DNA of 48,170 nt, taken from NCBI GenBank assembly GCA_002439705.1, contig DJPE01000014.1:321-48490 (forward strand). Direction: 5' to 3'. Each line of letters begins with the position of its first letter. Position 1 is the first letter of the stretch. This DNA is from Christensenella sp. UBA6420. Its GTDB lineage: Bacteria; Bacillota; Clostridia; Christensenellales; DTU072. The position numbers and the translations under genes are program-made. Of the stretch, positions 1-9,002 are shown piece after piece. Under the pieces are notes generated by a model. The model worked only from the letters and a program-made list of their open reading frames with translations. It did no database searches and was not told the origin of the DNA.

Positions 1-465
1 AAAGTTAAGGTATCCGCCACCCGTGACGGCAGCCAAAGACTCGCTTATTCCGTCGCTGCTGAGGGGACCCGTAGCTATTATCGTGTAATCGGTAATTTCG
101 GTACGTTCTTCCCTTATTACGTTAATATTGTCGAACTTATTAAGTTCGTTTTTTATATACTCGGAAAACTTTTCTCTGTCCACCGCAAGAGCTCCGCCCG
201 CGGGAACGGAAGTGTTTTCGGCGGCTCTTATTATAAGGCTGTCGAGAAGTTTCATTTCCCGTTTTAACGCACCTTGCGCGGTGTTGACGTCCGCGCTTTT
301 AAGAGAATTGCTGCACACAAGCTCGGCAAAGTCTCCCGTTTTGTGAGCGGGCGTGGTCTTAAAGGGCCGCATTTCGTATAAGTCTACGTTTACGCCCCTT
401 TTAGCTAACTGATAACACGCTTCGGCTCCTGCGAGTCCGCCGCCGATTACGGTGACTTTATTCAT
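1..465 (-). CDS. trmFO: TrmFO, FAD/folate-dependent tRNA (uracil-54-C5)-methyltransferase, partial
   Basis: The N-terminal 155 codons are present; the rest runs off the left edge. Enzymes of this family make ribothymidine at position 54 of tRNA using methylenetetrahydrofolate and FADH2. The start shows the FAD-binding dinucleotide fold (VTVIGGGLAGAEA), then family signatures YEMRP, TPAHKT, FAELVCSNSLKS and VPAGGALAVDR. The ATG at 465 lies inside the 3' end of topA (8-bp overlap), so the two are probably translationally coupled. The order dprA-topA-trmFO is typical of Firmicutes. Confident family call. Confidence 0.95.
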   Translation of the reverse strand, partial: MNKVTVIGGGLAGAEACYQLAKRGVNVDLYEMRPFKTTPAHKTGDFAELVCSNSLKSADVNTAQGALKREMKLLDSLIIRAAENTSVPAGGALAVDREKFSEYIKNELNKFDNINVIREERTEITDYTIIATGPLSSDGISESLAAVTGGGYLNF

Positions 466-2569
466 CCTTTTTCTCTTCCTGCCTTTCCGGCGCGTCGGGT
501 ACGACGGTCTTGTTACATTCCTTGTTGGTGCAGACGTATTTAGTCTTGCCGTCTTTGACTATCATTCTCATGACGTGTCTGCAATCGGGGCAGAATATCG
601 GAGCCGGCAGTTCCCAGCTCATAAAATCACATTCGGGATAATTGCTGCAGCCGTAGAATATTTTGCCGTTTTTCGTATGTTTTTTTACTATATCTCCGCC
701 GCAACGGGGGCATTTGCCGACCGACTCGACGAAGTTCTTTATGTTCTTACAACGGGGATAATTCGGACACGCCAAAAACTTGCCGTATTTGCCGCTTCTT
801 ACCACCATGTGCGCGCCGCATTTTTCGCAGATTACGTCGGTGACTTCTTCTTCGAGCTTAACCTTCTTTTCTCCTGCGTAGGCTTTGATAAGGCTCTTTT
901 CAAACGGCGGATAGAAGTCGGCTATTACTTTTTGCCACTGGGTGCCGTTTACTATCGTGTCAAGGTCGTTTTCCATCGACGCGGTGAACTTAATATCGAC
1001 TATGTCGGCGAAGTTCTTTTCCATAAACTCCACTACCGTTTCTCCTAATTGCGTAGGAACGAGCTGCTTTCCGTCTTTCGTGGTGTACTCTCTCTTGGCA
1101 AGAGTACTTACTACCGACGCATAGGTGGCCGGACGTCCGATGCCGTTTTCTTCCATAGCCTTAATGAACGTGGAATCGGTATAACGCGGGGGAGCTTTCG
1201 TAAACTTCTGCTCGCTTTTTATTTCTTTAAGATTAAGGCTTTCGCCTTCTTCGAGATTAGGCAACTTATCACTGCCTTCTTCGTCTTCTTCCTTATCGTT
1301 TTCGTACGCTACGGTATAGCCTTTGAAAATGACGGTTTTTCCCGTAATCTTAAATCCGTAGTCGCCTTCTTCGGTTGCGCCGGTTATATGAACGTTAAGT
1401 GTGTTGTAGACGGCTTCGGACATCTGACTTGCCAAAAATCTGTCGTAAATAAGCTTATAAAGTCTGTACTGATTGCGGTTAAGCATAGTTTTCAGACTCT
1501 CGGGAGTACGGGCAAGAGTAATAGGTCTTATCGCTTCGTGAGCGTCCTGTACGTTCGCACTCTTCGTGGTATAAATATTCGGCTTTTTCGGAGCGTAATC
1601 CGCACCGAAATGTTCCTTAATAAACTTTAACGCGGCGTCCTGCGCTTCGGGCGATACTCTTACCGAGTCGGTACGGATGTAAGTAACGAGAGCGGTATGT
1701 CCTTCTCCTTCCAACTCTATACCTTCGTACAGCTGCTGAGCTATTTTCATAACTTCGGGAGCGGTAATGGAAAGTCTGCTCGCTCCGTCCTGTTGCAACG
1801 TGCTGGTAGTAAAAGGCGCATTCGGTCTGGACTTGCTTACGCCCCTTTTTACCGTATCGACTTTATATAAAGCCTTCTTCAAAGCTTCGGTAATCTTATT
1901 TGCTTCGTCGCCGTTCTTAACTTTTACTTTCTTGCCGTTGAAATCGGCGAGAGCGGCTTTCATTGCGGTGACTTTGCCTTGTTTTTGCAGGTACGCAAAT
2001 ATATTCCAATATTCTTCGGGCTTAAATGCTCTTATTTCTCTTTCTCTGTCCACTATCATTTTGAGCGCAGCGCTTTGAACGCGTCCGCCCGAAAGGCCCT
2101 GTTTTATCTTCTTGTTAAGGATAGGGCTTATTTTATAGCCCACGAGTCTGTCGAGAACTCTTCTCGCCTGTTGAGCGTTGACGAGATTCATATTTATTTC
2201 TCTCGGAGTCTTTAACGCCGCGTTGACCGCGCGGGAACTGATTTCGTTAAACTCGATTCTGTTGTCGCCGTGCGGCAGTTCCAATACGTTGCTTAAATGC
2301 CAGCTTATCGCTTCCCCTTCTCTATCCGGGTCGGTTGCGAGATAAACGGCGTCGCTGTCTTTTACCGCCTGTTTAAGTCTTTTTATCAAATCCTTTTTTT
2401 CTTTGACGAGTACGTATTCGGGTTTGAAATCGTGTTCTATATCTATCCCGAGGCTCTTTTCGGGCAGGTCGCAGACGTGTCCGCCGCTCGCAAGCACCCT
2501 GAAATCTCCCCCGAGATATTTCTGAATTGTTTTCGCCTTGGTCGGCGATTCTACGATTACTAATTTCAT
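458..2569 (-). CDS. topA: DNA topoisomerase I (type IA)
   Basis: Relaxes negative supercoils through a 5'-phosphotyrosine intermediate. The Toprim domain is at residues 1-115, with Glu7 (VIVESPTKAKTI) and the DPDREGE acidic triad near residues 80-86. The active tyrosine is in TYIRTDS at about residue 297. Three C-terminal zinc ribbons (CEKCGAH..., CPRCGGD..., CPDCRHV...) bind DNA. About 703 residues, normal for the family. I chose the ATG at 2569 because GGAG lies just upstream and it forms a TAATG overlap with the dprA stop; a start four codons earlier is possible but lacks that spacing. Confidence 0.97.
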   Translation of the reverse strand: MKLVIVESPTKAKTIQKYLGGDFRVLASGGHVCDLPEKSLGIDIEHDFKPEYVLVKEKKDLIKRLKQAVKDSDAVYLATDPDREGEAISWHLSNVLELPHGDNRIEFNEISSRAVNAALKTPREINMNLVNAQQARRVLDRLVGYKISPILNKKIKQGLSGGRVQSAALKMIVDREREIRAFKPEEYWNIFAYLQKQGKVTAMKAALADFNGKKVKVKNGDEANKITEALKKALYKVDTVKRGVSKSRPNAPFTTSTLQQDGASRLSITAPEVMKIAQQLYEGIELEGEGHTALVTYIRTDSVRVSPEAQDAALKFIKEHFGADYAPKKPNIYTTKSANVQDAHEAIRPITLARTPESLKTMLNRNQYRLYKLIYDRFLASQMSEAVYNTLNVHITGATEEGDYGFKITGKTVIFKGYTVAYENDKEEDEEGSDKLPNLEEGESLNLKEIKSEQKFTKAPPRYTDSTFIKAMEENGIGRPATYASVVSTLAKREYTTKDGKQLVPTQLGETVVEFMEKNFADIVDIKFTASMENDLDTIVNGTQWQKVIADFYPPFEKSLIKAYAGEKKVKLEEEVTDVICEKCGAHMVVRSGKYGKFLACPNYPRCKNIKNFVESVGKCPRCGGDIVKKHTKNGKIFYGCSNYPECDFMSWELPAPIFCPDCRHVMRMIVKDGKTKYVCTNKECNKTVVPDAPERQEEKKDE

Positions 2570-3639
2570 TATACACTCCAATAGTTATGTTTCGTTTTGT
2601 TTATAAGTCCCGCGGTTTCCATTCTCGTAAGTAGGGAATTCAACTGCGATATACTAAGGTCAACGACGTCTAAAATCTCTTCGACGTGCATTTCCCCGTT
2701 TTGTTTAAGGGCATTAAGGATAGCGTCTTCGTTAAAGTCGAGCTGTATTAACGACGGCTTTACCGTTTCTTGTTTGGTAAGTCCCAGCTCGTCGTAAATA
2801 TCGTTCACGTCGGTGACCGCTCTCGACTGACACTCCCTTATACTCTTATTCACTCCGCTCGAAGCCGCGCTGTATATGCTGCCCGGTACGCAGAACACGT
2901 CTTTGCCTTGCGCTATCGCGCTGTTTATGGTAAGCATGGTTCCGCTCTTTATTCCCGCTTCGGTGACGAGGACGCTCCGCGACAAGCCGCTTATTATTCT
3001 GTTCCTTGCGGGGAAGTTGAAGCTGTTGGCGGGAGTGCCGGGTTCGTACTCGCTTACGACGAGACCGAAACTTATTATATCACGGTAAAGCGACAAATTT
3101 TCGGGTGGATATACAATATCCACTCCGCTACCCAAAACCGCCACCGTTTTTCCGCCCGCTTTCAAAGCAGATTTATGGGCGCAGGAATCTATTCCGCGAG
3201 CCATTCCGCTCACTATCGTAAACCTGTCGCTTAAAGAAGAAACGAATTCTTCCGTCGCTCTCAACCCGTATCTCGTCGGGAAACGAGTACCGACTACCGC
3301 AAACGACGGAGTGTTCAGTAAACTTGCGTCGCCTATGCAGTAAAGGGCGAGCGGCATATCCTGATAGGGAAGAAGGCTCTTCGGATACTCTTCGTCCGGA
3401 ATCGTGACAAATCTTATGTTCTTATCGGCGAAAGAATTTTCGAGTCTGTCGAAGTCTGTGTTTTCGAGTTCCGCTTTAATTTCTATATACTCGTTAGCTG
3501 AAACGTTCCTTAACGAAACGAGAAAATTTCCGAAATCTGAAAAGTCGGCGTAAGAAACTATTTTCCTTCCCTTGACGCAGCCTATTCCCTGCGCTTTCGT
3601 AAGAGCGTAAATTATTTTTTGTTTCGTAGTCAGTTTCAA
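2569..3639 (-). CDS. dprA: DNA-processing protein DprA/Smf
   Basis: Binds incoming single-stranded DNA and loads RecA during natural transformation. The Rossmann-type DprA domain shows VVGTRFPTRYG, SGMARGIDSCAHK, VAVLGSGVD and PARNRIISGLS, followed by the SGTMLTINSAI block. An N-terminal SAM-like helix-hairpin segment (about residues 1-60) and a C-terminal winged-helix DML1-like segment (about 295-356) complete the usual three-part layout. 356 residues is typical. The start overlaps the comM stop by 4 bp and the stop overlaps topA, so this is one transcription unit. Presence with comM suggests, but does not prove, transformation ability in the host. Confidence 0.96.
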   Translation of the reverse strand: MKLTTKQKIIYALTKAQGIGCVKGRKIVSYADFSDFGNFLVSLRNVSANEYIEIKAELENTDFDRLENSFADKNIRFVTIPDEEYPKSLLPYQDMPLALYCIGDASLLNTPSFAVVGTRFPTRYGLRATEEFVSSLSDRFTIVSGMARGIDSCAHKSALKAGGKTVAVLGSGVDIVYPPENLSLYRDIISFGLVVSEYEPGTPANSFNFPARNRIISGLSRSVLVTEAGIKSGTMLTINSAIAQGKDVFCVPGSIYSAASSGVNKSIRECQSRAVTDVNDIYDELGLTKQETVKPSLIQLDFNEDAILNALKQNGEMHVEEILDVVDLSISQLNSLLTRMETAGLINKTKHNYWSV

Positions 3640-5168
3640 AATACCGTAAGCTCCTTCTTATCGACGGTCTTATACTGTATCGCTTCGGCAAGGTCGTCGC
3701 TTTCTATATTGTCTTTGCCGGCAAGGTCGGCTATCGTTCTTGCGGTCTTTAATATTCTCGTCGTGGCTCTCGGACTAAGATTGTTCTTTACGAAAACCTT
3801 TCCGAGCATATCTTCGCTGTCGGCGTCCAACGCGCAAAAACGCTTTATAATGGAATTATTCATTTGCGAATTAGTCCTTATTCCGTATTCGGCGAAACGT
3901 TTACGCTGGATTTCTCTCGCTCTTTCCACCCTTTCTCTTACCGTCGCGCTCGACTCGGGTACTCTGCGGGAACGGAACTCGCCGTACTCTATATTATCTA
4001 CCGTAACGTAAATGTCTATTCTGTCGAGAAGCGGTCCGCTTATCTTGGAAACGTAGTTTAATATTTCTCTCGGCGTGCAGGTACATTTTTTTACGGAACT
4101 TCCGTAATATCCGCACGGACAAGGGTTCATACTCGCTATAAGCATAAAATCGGCGGGGTATTCGGCGGTTCTGTTCACTCTCGACACCGTTATTACTCCG
4201 TCTTCCAACGGCTGACGGAGAGCTTCAAGAATTTTTCTCGGATATTCGGGCATTTCGTCAAGGAACAACACCCCGTTATGGGCAAGGCTCACTTCTCCCG
4301 GTTTAGCGTTGTTTCCGCCGCCCGTTATGCTCGGCAGACTCGCCGTGTGGTGGGGGCTACGGAAAGGTCTGTGGCGGACTATTCCTTCTTCTTCGTTGAT
4401 AAGACCGCTTACGGAATGAATTTTTGTCACTTCGATGGCTTCGTCGAAAGTCATAGCAGGCATTATTCCCGTCACGCATTTGGCAAGCATCGTTTTGCCC
4501 GTACCGGGCGAGCCGCACATAAGCATGTTATGCGCTCCGCTTACCGCTATCTCCAACGCTCTTTTTGCCATGGACTGACCTTTTATGTCCGCCATATCCA
4601 CTTCGCAGACGTAATCGGAATATTGGTCGAAAACCGCTTTTTCTATGGGTTTTACGTTAAGTCCTATGAGAATATTAACCGCTTCGGCAAGGTTCGTCAC
4701 CGCATATACTTCCGCTCCGTCCACAAAAGACGCTTCTTTTGCGTTCCCGTACGGTACGACGAACTTTTTGTAACCTAACTGCAACGCCGATATGAGTATG
4801 GGCATTACTCCGTTAATTTTACGCAAAGCTCCGTCAAGACCGAGTTCTCCTAAAAACACGTACTCTCCGCAGTTCTTGTAAGGTACGCTCCCCGTACTCG
4901 TAAGGTACCCTATCGCTATTGCAAGGTCCAACGACGAGCCGTCTTTCTTTACGTCGGCGGGAGCGAGATTTATTACGGTGTGGAAAGAGCCGAATTCGAA
5001 ACCGCTGTTTTTAATTGCGGAACGGACCCTTTCTTTCGCTTCTTTGACGGCGCCGGCTGCAAGTCCGACCATATCGAAAGACGGCAGACCTTTCTGCGCG
5101 CAAACTTCGACTTCAACGGGAAACCCGCTTATCCCGTCCAAAGCAAAACTCTTTACCGTAGTGAACAC
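3636..5168 (-). CDS. comM: ComM/YifB-family Mg-chelatase-like AAA+ ATPase
   Basis: AAA+ helicase of the YifB/ComM family; ComM promotes branch migration of recombining DNA in transformation. An N-terminal Lon-S16-like (ChlI) domain comes first (about residues 1-180). The ATPase core follows with Walker A GSPGTGKTM, Walker B VLFLDEMPEY and the family block NPCPCGYYG, then the Mg-chelatase C-terminal region. 510 residues, normal length. GTG start with GGGAGAT upstream; the only gap before it is 3 bp to the surface-protein gene. ATGA-type overlap with dprA downstream. Confidence 0.93.
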   Translation of the reverse strand: MFTTVKSFALDGISGFPVEVEVCAQKGLPSFDMVGLAAGAVKEAKERVRSAIKNSGFEFGSFHTVINLAPADVKKDGSSLDLAIAIGYLTSTGSVPYKNCGEYVFLGELGLDGALRKINGVMPILISALQLGYKKFVVPYGNAKEASFVDGAEVYAVTNLAEAVNILIGLNVKPIEKAVFDQYSDYVCEVDMADIKGQSMAKRALEIAVSGAHNMLMCGSPGTGKTMLAKCVTGIMPAMTFDEAIEVTKIHSVSGLINEEEGIVRHRPFRSPHHTASLPSITGGGNNAKPGEVSLAHNGVLFLDEMPEYPRKILEALRQPLEDGVITVSRVNRTAEYPADFMLIASMNPCPCGYYGSSVKKCTCTPREILNYVSKISGPLLDRIDIYVTVDNIEYGEFRSRRVPESSATVRERVERAREIQRKRFAEYGIRTNSQMNNSIIKRFCALDADSEDMLGKVFVKNNLSPRATTRILKTARTIADLAGKDNIESDDLAEAIQYKTVDKKELTVF

Positions 5169-5171
5169 TTT

Positions 5172-7181
5172 TTATCTCCCTTTTCTCTTAAATACGATTA
5201 TTACGACGGCTATCCCCGCGGCGGCTACGACTACTCCGCCTATCACCGTGCCTAAGAACGCGGCAAGGCTTAATTTATGTCCGAATACAGTCACGCCTTT
5301 ACTTGCGGAAACGTTCGTCGTCGGCGTGGACTCGCCGCTTATTACCAAGCTGTAATTTCCGCTTTCCGTAAGAGTAAATTCTATCTTGTTGTTGATGAGC
5401 GTTATCTCGACTTTTTCTCCCGTGTCTGCGTTAAACAAAGCGTAGTTTCTTTCGTAAAACCCTACCGGCATATTCATGCTTATTTTCAGTCCGTTCGATA
5501 AACTTTTTTGCAGTTCTCCGTTATAGAAAACGTTAAGGGAAAAGTTTTCGGAAAAACCTTTGTCGAAACCGCTGTTTTTGAGAAAATCGTTAGAGTTACC
5601 GACGGAAGCGAAAGTAAGTTTAATTTCGTCGCCTTTTTTGTAGCCTGCAAAATCGCCGTCGTTTACGGTATAAGTCAAAGCCCCCGACAGATAAGTCGGA
5701 GCTTTTTCTATTACGTAAGAGAAACTGCTCTTTCCGCTCATAAGTTCGTCGATTTCCTTAAAGCAGTCATCAAAATCTTCGCTCGACGTAAGGTCGGAAG
5801 ATATAAGAACGTTGAGCTTTGAGAAAGCCGCATTAATCTTTTCGACGGCGTTTTCCGTATACCCGGAAAAATCGGCGTTACGGTAAGCAGCCGCATACGA
5901 TTTAAGTTTATCGGAAAAGTTTTTATCGTTGAAATAGTTGAAAGCGACGTGCTGAAAAGCTACGTTGCCGACTTTGTCGGTTGCGTTTATTACTACCGAC
6001 GACACGCCGTAACAGTCGAAATAAAGTTCGTACACCCCTTCCGACGATTCGGTGAAGACTTCGCCGCTGCCCGCCACCGTAATTTCTTTTATTCCGCTCT
6101 GCGTATCTCTCGCTTCCACCCTTAATTTTACGGGGTTTTCCTTCGTCAAGTCGTAGACAGCGGTGGCGTTCGTTATACTCGGAGCGTCGTTGTCGAAAGC
6201 GTCGGCAGTAATATTAAAGGTGGTTTCTTCCGATATATTGCCGCAGGCGTCGACGCTGTAAGCTCTTATCGTGTACTCAGCGGCTCTTTCAAGCGTAAAT
6301 ATGCCGTTATATTCGCTCTTTGCGTCGTTTATGAAATAGTACCTGTTTTTTATTCCGCTTTCGGTGTCGAAACCGTAGTTTATTTCCACTTCGTATCCGC
6401 TCGTAAAACCGTTTGTTTTTGTCAAATCGGATATAGGCGTGACGATAATTTCGGGTTTTGCGGGAGCGTTTCCGTCGAATTTATCGAAAACGTATTCTTC
6501 CACTATGCAGTTTTTCGCGTTGTCGAAGACGTAAAGGTAAACGGTTGTTTTGTCGGAGATACTCAAAGTTACCGCGTCTAAGTCGGTAACTTCGATTAAA
6601 GTATTCCTGTCGGTCGACAAAGAGTAGTATATATTCCCTCTGCCGCTGTGCAGGTCGGATACCCCGTTAAGGTTTATATTTACGTTGTAAACGGAACCGG
6701 TCTTATAATATCTGTCCATTCCCGCGTGCGTCGGAACTTCGGGGGCTACGTTGTCGCTTTTTACCGTTTTCGATACCGAACCGGATAATTCGCCGTTATC
6801 GTCGTAGGCGTACAACGTGACGGTGACCACTCCGGACTGACTGACTTTATACAAGACCGTTCCGTCGGAAGGAGCGGCAGTCTTAGTCCCTTCTATCAGA
6901 ACGTCGTCTACGGTGACGTCGATTTTGTAGTAGGGAGCCGAAGCCAAATCAAAAGTTATTTCCGCGTCTTTCGAATAATTCCCCGTATAATTTCCCCGTA
7001 TATAAGTTATCTCCCCGTCGGTCAAATCCGCGTCTGTTACGGCGGTGACGGTGGGTTCGGGCAGGTCTGCGGCAAAGCCGACGTCGGTCGAAAAGTTAAG
7101 TCCGGCGACGAAAACCGCTATCGCGAGAAAACAAAATATATTAAAAATTAAAACACTTCTTTTTATATTTAATTTATCCAT
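5172..7181 (-). CDS. Secreted, membrane-anchored surface protein with Ig-like repeats
   Basis: 669 residues with no recognised enzyme. The N-terminus is a signal peptide (RSVLIFNIFCFLAIAVFVAGL then a likely cut after FAA). Residues about 40-420 hold three or four beta-sandwich Ig-like modules of the kind found in bacterial adhesins, with recurring DNVAPEVP, DGNAPAKP and DNDAPS linkers and SGIK motifs. Residues 430-490 look helical. The C-terminus has one membrane helix (GTVIGGVVVAAAGIAVVIIV) followed by FKRKGR, a stop-transfer tail. The protein should be displayed outside the cell, held by this helix; there is no LPxTG. It is the first gene of the comM-dprA-topA unit, an unexpected companion. 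Function unknown. Confidence 0.8.
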   Translation of the reverse strand: MDKLNIKRSVLIFNIFCFLAIAVFVAGLNFSTDVGFAADLPEPTVTAVTDADLTDGEITYIRGNYTGNYSKDAEITFDLASAPYYKIDVTVDDVLIEGTKTAAPSDGTVLYKVSQSGVVTVTLYAYDDNGELSGSVSKTVKSDNVAPEVPTHAGMDRYYKTGSVYNVNINLNGVSDLHSGRGNIYYSLSTDRNTLIEVTDLDAVTLSISDKTTVYLYVFDNAKNCIVEEYVFDKFDGNAPAKPEIIVTPISDLTKTNGFTSGYEVEINYGFDTESGIKNRYYFINDAKSEYNGIFTLERAAEYTIRAYSVDACGNISEETTFNITADAFDNDAPSITNATAVYDLTKENPVKLRVEARDTQSGIKEITVAGSGEVFTESSEGVYELYFDCYGVSSVVINATDKVGNVAFQHVAFNYFNDKNFSDKLKSYAAAYRNADFSGYTENAVEKINAAFSKLNVLISSDLTSSEDFDDCFKEIDELMSGKSSFSYVIEKAPTYLSGALTYTVNDGDFAGYKKGDEIKLTFASVGNSNDFLKNSGFDKGFSENFSLNVFYNGELQKSLSNGLKISMNMPVGFYERNYALFNADTGEKVEITLINNKIEFTLTESGNYSLVISGESTPTTNVSASKGVTVFGHKLSLAAFLGTVIGGVVVAAAGIAVVIIVFKRKGR

Positions 7182-7208
7182 ATATAGTCCCCGGAAAAAT
7201 TCACAAGT

Positions 7209-7237
7209 ATTATATCATACATTTTTTTGAGAGTCAC
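7209..7237 (-). promoter_or_regulatory. Sigma-A-type promoter for the surface-protein/comM unit
   Basis: On the minus strand GTGACT (7237-7232) and TATAAT (7214-7209) are separated by 17 bp. The predicted start is about 20 bp before the ATG at 7181, and a GGGGA Shine-Dalgarno lies between. The -10 matches consensus fully, the -35 at four of six positions. Confidence 0.65.
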
Positions 7238-7394
7238 GGTTTTGTAAATTTTTCCTGTCGTTATTATTTAATAATAAAAAGATTAAAATTTTCTTAAACC
7301 GTTTTCGACCGTCACACCCTGCGGGAAGCAACTTCATAGAATGTACTATACGCCGTATTTTTATCTTTCGGCGAAAACACAATATGGAGGTATT

Positions 7395-7700
7395 ATGAAA
7401 AAAATCATCACGGCGGTGTTGATAATCTCGTTACTTACGTTAAGTATAATCGCATTCACCGCCTGCGCTAAGACGGACGACGACGTAATAAGACTTAACG
7501 AAGTCACCCATTCGGTATTCTACGCCCCCCTGTACGTCGCTATAAACAAAGGGTACTTCGAAGAGTACGGAATCAAAATCGAGCTTACCAACGGCGGCGG
7601 CGCCGACAAGAGCATGACGGCGGTAATAAGCGGTCAGGCGGACGTAGGGCTTATGGGACCGGAAGCAGCCGTATATACGGTTACTTCCTTAGACTCGTAG
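7395..7700 (+). pseudogene. 5' half of ABC substrate-binding lipoprotein gene, interrupted by the prophage
   Basis: The ATG at 7395 follows TATGGAGG. The product starts with a lipoprotein signal peptide ending FTAC (lipobox Cys), then the NMT1/SsuA/ThiY-type ligand-binding fold (YAPLYVAINKGYFEEYG, GGGADKSMTAV, QADVGLMGPEAAVY). After residue 93 the reading enters prophage DNA and stops at TAG 7698-7700, giving a 101-residue truncated protein. The missing part continues in the same frame at 40095. Joining the two at the shared core gives a 333-residue protein, normal for the family. Substrate cannot be told from the sequence; thiamine or riboflavin precursors, nitrate or sulfonates are the usual family ligands. 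Confidence 0.88.
7662..7675 (+). other. attL core
   Basis: GAAGCAGCCGTATA here matches GAAGTAGCCGTATA at 40083-40096 with one mismatch; the last 9 bases (AGCCGTATA, 7667-7675) are identical. Host coding sequence lies to the left, prophage to the right. The core sits inside the Ala-Val-Tyr codons of the substrate-binding protein. A short core is normal for large serine integrases. Confidence 0.85.
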
Positions 7701-7705
7701 GGTTT

Positions 7706-8578
7706 TTATTGCAAACTTTCCACTATTCTTACGATTTGTTTATTTCTTGCAACCCCTTTCGTTTTTACTGCGTAAAATGCGGTAGAGTAACTCTTAAATG
7801 CGTTAAATACCATTATCGCAAGCGTACCGAGAACGGTTACAACGCCTTGCCAATTCACGCCGAATACGAGCGACGAAGTAACGAGTGACATTACTATCGG
7901 AGCTATTGCAAACCAACCTATTTTACCGCCCGCTTTTGTAATAAACCATTTCGCGCCCGTCTTATCGGGTTCTTCGATAAGGTTATACAAACCCTTTTGT
8001 CGATATCCCGCTCCGTTCGATACGCTTAGTTCCACGAGAGAAATTTCAGGCGGTACCATTCGCTTTAACCGATACGCCATAATTCGTATTTTAAGCGGAG
8101 TTCCTTTCGGCAATTTATCGCCGACGGAATAACTTTTAACGTCATTTTGCAAAACGTTTTCTATAAACTTGCGACAAGCTTCCTTGCGCGCTTCAAAATC
8201 GGCAAGTATCTTTTCGTCCAACGCCTTTTGCGCCGCGGCAATATCTTTAATTCCTTCTATCGCGGCATCTTTCTCTTCGTCCGACTTTACGTACTTTTCC
8301 GTAAGTTTTGCGCGATTTATTCCGCTTTGACGGGTGCAATAAGTGATTACTATTCCGCCGACCCAGTTCACGATGGTAAGTAAACCGATATTCCAATTTA
8401 GAAGGTCGTTCCACTCCACCTTTATTTGACCGTTTTGACTCATAAACACGTTGCATATCACTACGACGATATAAAAGGCTACGGCGGAAAGGAAGTTTAG
8501 GACTACGTCTTTCGACGTAGCCTTTCCTTTTTTATCGTTTAAGTCTTTCGTTACTTCGTTAAACCGGAAGTCTTCCAT
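7706..8578 (-). CDS. Phage membrane protein with two hairpins and a coiled-coil middle
   Basis: 290 residues, last gene before attL. Two hydrophobic segments are near residues 28-45 and 66-85 (AVAFYIVVVICNVF, IGLLTIVNWVGGIVITY). A charged, probably helical middle follows (about 90-200). Two more segments are near 220-265 (GWFAIAPIVMSLVTSSLVFGV, VVTVLGTLAIMVF). Start chosen at ATG 8578 with TTGGAGG upstream; it overlaps the previous gene. It follows two other membrane-protein genes and could belong to a lysis or entry cassette, but no known holin family is recognised. Confidence 0.7.
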   Translation of the reverse strand: MEDFRFNEVTKDLNDKKGKATSKDVVLNFLSAVAFYIVVVICNVFMSQNGQIKVEWNDLLNWNIGLLTIVNWVGGIVITYCTRQSGINRAKLTEKYVKSDEEKDAAIEGIKDIAAAQKALDEKILADFEARKEACRKFIENVLQNDVKSYSVGDKLPKGTPLKIRIMAYRLKRMVPPEISLVELSVSNGAGYRQKGLYNLIEEPDKTGAKWFITKAGGKIGWFAIAPIVMSLVTSSLVFGVNWQGVVTVLGTLAIMVFNAFKSYSTAFYAVKTKGVARNKQIVRIVESLQ

Positions 8579-9002
8579 AAGCTAACCTCCAAGCGTTTTT
8601 ATGTGAAAGCAAATCGTAAGTTCCCGTTTCTACGTCCTTATCCGCTCTCTTTTTGTAAACTTCCGAAACGGGTTCTATTACCATAGACGCCACGGCGCCG
8701 ACGAGCGATATCCCGCTTATCCAAGTCAATTCGTCCGCAAGATATCTCATAACGATAGAAATAATAAACACGACGAGAGACACCGACAGAATAATATTCT
8801 TCTTTGCAAAATCAAGCACTTTATCCTTGAACGCTATGAGCAGGAAAAAAATTATTATGTACCCGAAAAACGAAAGCGACGTACCGGCAGACTTGATATA
8901 GTTTCCTTTTTGCGTGGCAAACAAAACGAGAAGCGGAATCGCATAGACTACGAATGAGAGAACTTTATAGAACCAATATCTCGCTTTATTCGTTGCCAAC
9001 AT
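8559..9002 (-). CDS. Small multi-spanning membrane protein, holin-like by position
   Basis: 147 residues with about four hydrophobic segments (VLSFVVYAIPLLVLFA, FFGYIIIFFLLIAF, IILSVSLVVFIISIVMRYL, WISGISLVGAVASMVI) and a short charged C-terminus. GGAGGAAATAG precedes the ATG at 9002, and the gene overlaps both neighbours. Size and topology fit a phage holin, and the place after the tail-fibre genes fits as well, but there is no endolysin beside it. The holin assignment is an inference. Confidence 0.65.
   Translation of the reverse strand: MLATNKARYWFYKVLSFVVYAIPLLVLFATQKGNYIKSAGTSLSFFGYIIIFFLLIAFKDKVLDFAKKNIILSVSLVVFIISIVMRYLADELTWISGISLVGAVASMVIEPVSEVYKKRADKDVETGTYDLLSHKNAWRLAYGRLPV

Noticed and set aside
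458..2563. Several plus-strand frames opposite topA
   Set aside because: Shadows of topA; no ribosome sites, low-complexity aromatic-rich translations.
7240..7394. TPP or other riboswitch ahead of the transporter
   Set aside because: No conserved THI-box or other known core sequence; only an AT-rich palindrome (TTATTA...TAATAA) is seen.
7662..7675. Integration into a tRNA gene
   Set aside because: The core lies within a protein-coding gene; no tRNA cloverleaf nearby.
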